DNA of 64,000 bases from Stigmatella ashevillena (GTDB lineage Bacteria; Myxococcota; Myxococcia; Myxococcales; Myxococcaceae). The stretch lies in NCBI RefSeq assembly GCF_028368975.1, contig NZ_JAQNDM010000002.1:4334425-4398424 (forward strand). Reading direction: 5' to 3'. The notes under the pieces were generated by a model that was not told where the DNA came from, made no database searches, and worked only from the letters and a program-made list of their open reading frames with translations. Every line of letters begins with the position of its first letter. The first letter of the stretch is position 1. The position numbers and the translations under genes are program-made. Of this stretch, positions 62,077 to 64,000 are shown piece by piece.

Positions 62077-63645
62077 TCACCCGGGGCGAGCGCCTTCCTC
62101 CTGGGAGAGCAACAGAGCCACCCCCAGCGCGGAGACCGCCAGCAGCACCAGCGCGGACGGAGCCGCCTGGGCGAACCGCCCTTCCGCCGTGGCGCTCCAG
62201 ACACGCGTGGCGAGCGTCTCGAAGCCGATGGGCGCCAGCAACAGCGTCGCGGGCAACTCCTTCATGGCGGTGAGGAAGACGAGCGCCGCCCCCGCGAGCC
62301 ACCCCGGCGTCATGAGGGGGACAGTCACCCGGGCGAAAATGGAGGGAGGGGAGTGCCCCAGCGTGGCCGCGGCCTCGGCCAGGTGAGGGGACACCTGCAA
62401 GAGCACCGTCCGGAGCGCCCCCACCGCCTGCGGCAGGAAGCGGACCAGATACGCCAGCAGCAGCATGACCAGCGTGCCGTAGAAGAAAGGCACCGCGTGA
62501 ATGCCGAAAAAAACCAGCGACAGCGCCAGCACGATGGGAGGCAAGGCGTAGCCCACATAGGCGCTCCGCTCCAGCACCAGGGACCACCGCCCCGGGTGAC
62601 GCACCCCGAGAAGCGCGAGCGGCAGCGCGGCCACCACCGACAGCACCGCGGCGAGCCCCGAGGCCAGCACCGAATTCACCGCGGCCCCCAGCACCAGCGC
62701 CTCCCCGGCCCCCCATCCCCGCGCCGCCCAGTACACGAGGATTCCCACCGGAAGCCCCACGCCCAGCACCACCACCCCGCCACACAGCCCCAGGCACGGC
62801 AACCGCCAGTGCCCCAGAAGCACGGGCGCCCCCCGGCGCGAGGCGCCTTTGGCGCTGCGGTGATACCCGGCCCGGCCGCGCACCCACACCTCCAACACGA
62901 GGACGGCCACCGTCACCGCCACCAGCGCCAACCCCAGCAGCGCCGCGTAGCTGCGGTCATACGCACCTTCGTACTGCATATAAATGATGCGGGAGAAGGC
63001 GTCGTACTGGACCAGGGCCACGGCGCCAAAGTCCGACAGGACATAGAGCCCCACCAGCAACGCGCCCGAGGCGAAGGAAGGGCGCAACAGCGGTACCGTG
63101 ACGCGCCAGAACGCCCGTGCCGACGAGAACCCCAGGCTGCGGGCGCTCTCCAGGAGCGCCGGGTCCTGAGCCAGCAGTCCTGCCCGGAGCGCGAGGAAGA
63201 AATAGGGGTACGTCGAGAGCGTCAGCGCGAGCAGGGCTCCCGGGAAGCCATAGACCGGCGGCACGGGCAACCCGAGCTGGGCCAGGGGCCCTTCCAGCGC
63301 CCCGCCCGTGCCAAACGCCGCGAGCAACACGTACCCGCTCACGAAGGTGGGCAACGCGAGCGGCAGGCACAGCAGCGCCGTCCACACGCGCCGACCGGGC
63401 AGATCCGTCCGGGTGGTGAGCCAAGCCAGCGGCAGGGACAGCCCCGCCGAGCACACCGTCACCGCCAGCGCCAGCCCCAGCGTGCTCCCGAGCAGCGCCA
63501 GCGTGCGCCCCCGGAAGAGCAGGTCCCACGCCTCCGCGTCGGCCTCGGCGGACCGGACGAACAGGTAGACGGCGGGCAGCAGCGCGAGCGCGGCCACCGC
63601 CATCCCCGCGGCCCGCAGCGGCCAGGAGGCACGGCGCGACATCAT
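62077..63645 (-). CDS. ABC importer permease, iron type
   Basis: 522 residues from ATG-ATG at 63645. About twelve membrane helices in two fused half-units, each with a binding-protein-dependent transport EAA-like loop (ESARSLGFSSARAFWRVTVP, then AEAAATLGHSPPSIFARVTV). This fused architecture is typical of FbpB/AfuB ferric-iron permeases. Follows the binding-protein gene by 16 nt and precedes the ATPase gene by 26 nt. Confidence 0.9.
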   Translation of the reverse strand: MMSRRASWPLRAAGMAVAALALLPAVYLFVRSAEADAEAWDLLFRGRTLALLGSTLGLALAVTVCSAGLSLPLAWLTTRTDLPGRRVWTALLCLPLALPTFVSGYVLLAAFGTGGALEGPLAQLGLPVPPVYGFPGALLALTLSTYPYFFLALRAGLLAQDPALLESARSLGFSSARAFWRVTVPLLRPSFASGALLVGLYVLSDFGAVALVQYDAFSRIIYMQYEGAYDRSYAALLGLALVAVTVAVLVLEVWVRGRAGYHRSAKGASRRGAPVLLGHWRLPCLGLCGGVVVLGVGLPVGILVYWAARGWGAGEALVLGAAVNSVLASGLAAVLSVVAALPLALLGVRHPGRWSLVLERSAYVGYALPPIVLALSLVFFGIHAVPFFYGTLVMLLLAYLVRFLPQAVGALRTVLLQVSPHLAEAAATLGHSPPSIFARVTVPLMTPGWLAGAALVFLTAMKELPATLLLAPIGFETLATRVWSATAEGRFAQAAPSALVLLAVSALGVALLLSQEEGARPG

Positions 63646-63661
63646 GGCTCCGAGGGGCGGC

Positions 63662-64000
63662 CTAGAGGACGCCCGTCTCCTGAAGGAGTTTCAGGGTCCC
63701 CTTCAGGTCCTCCAGCTTCGACAGGTCCAGGTTCGGGGAGCCCACCTTGCTCAGCGCGGGCAAGGCCGGGGCCGCCGTCACCCCAGGGACCAGCGGGTAC
63801 TCGAACGTCTCCTGGGCGAAGTGCTGCTGCGCCTGCGTGTCGAGCAGGAAGGCGATGAACTGGCGCGCCGCCTCCGCCTTCTTCGAGCTCTTCAGCACCG
63901 CCGCGCCCGCCACGTTTACCAGCGTGCCGGGATCTCCCGCCGCCAGGAAGTGGTTGGCCACCGGCAGCGCCTCACCTTGGTCCTTCTTCGCGGCGTACAG
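63662..64000 (-). CDS. iron ABC importer binding protein, C-terminal part
   Basis: Partial: only the last about 112 residues lie in the window. NHFLAAGDPGTLVNVAGAAV, KSSKKAEAARQFIAFLLDTQ and QHFAQETFEYPLVPGVTAAP are typical of FbpA/AfuA-type periplasmic ferric-iron binding proteins. It is the first gene of the importer operon as seen; the start, signal peptide and iron-ligand tyrosines are outside the window. Confidence 0.85.
   Translation of the reverse strand: MYAAKKDQGEALPVANHFLAAGDPGTLVNVAGAAVLKSSKKAEAARQFIAFLLDTQAQQHFAQETFEYPLVPGVTAAPALPALSKVGSPNLDLSKLEDLKGTLKLLQETGVL

Overview
The window looks like a chromosomal segment of a fruiting myxobacterium (Myxococcota, most like the Cystobacterineae: Stigmatella, Archangium, Cystobacter). 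The signs are high GC with strong third-position GC bias, a very large number of lipobox lipoproteins, repeat-rich secreted proteins (PPC, kelch, tectonin), PAS/GAF kinases, and families I know mainly from myxobacteria (DUF6310, DUF5953). All of this was read by eye. Family names come from motif recognition, not from a database search.

Region 1 (0.1-11.1 kb) holds secreted and surface proteins: a 1,697-residue lipoprotein of ten PPC-type repeats plus four related units, small lipoproteins, a beta-barrel-like envelope protein, a glucose/sorbosone-dehydrogenase-like propeller lipoprotein, and two propeller-like unknowns. Region 2 (11.1-20.5 kb) is accessory and rearranged. A lipoprotein with a PD-(D/E)xK nuclease-like C-terminus (DUF6310) overlaps by ATGA a DUF5953 gene, which looks like a SitA/SitI-style toxin-immunity pair. 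A second, frameshifted DUF5953 copy lies 5 kb away. IS66 fragments and partial duplications of a catB acetyltransferase gene surround both copies. The region also holds a haem-motif secreted protein, a tectonin-repeat protein and a solitary PD-(D/E)xK-like protein.

Region 3 (20.8-28 kb) holds a kelch/Ig-like lipoprotein with a myxobacterial-type C-terminal tail, a frameshifted alpha/beta hydrolase, a HEXXH lipoprotein and fragments. Region 4 (28-33.7 kb) holds a three-gene two-component operon (PAS/GAF kinase, CheY-like regulator, receiver-kinase) and a second sugar-dehydrogenase lipoprotein. Region 5 (33.8-45.4 kb) holds an acyl-CoA dehydrogenase, cysteine-cluster protein and YdjM-like operon, an M4 metalloprotease with PPC domains, a DUF1615 lipoprotein and an active/inactive M16 peptidase pair.

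Region 6 (45.5-52.6 kb) holds a three-gene cluster ending in a SWIM-SNF2 helicase, whose first gene contains a 13-G tract, and a DUF1778-GNAT toxin-antitoxin module. Region 7 (52.7-64 kb) holds tRNA-Phe with a terminator, a LysR (NhaR-like) regulator, an amidohydrolase, a MerR regulator followed by a VIT-vWA protein, an Uma2-type nuclease-fold protein and the C-terminal part of an iron-type ABC importer operon that runs off the right edge.

The most interesting material is the toxin-immunity island with its orphan decayed immunity copy, the helicase cluster with the poly-G tract, and the MerR-vWA pair with an operator-like dyad inside its promoter.
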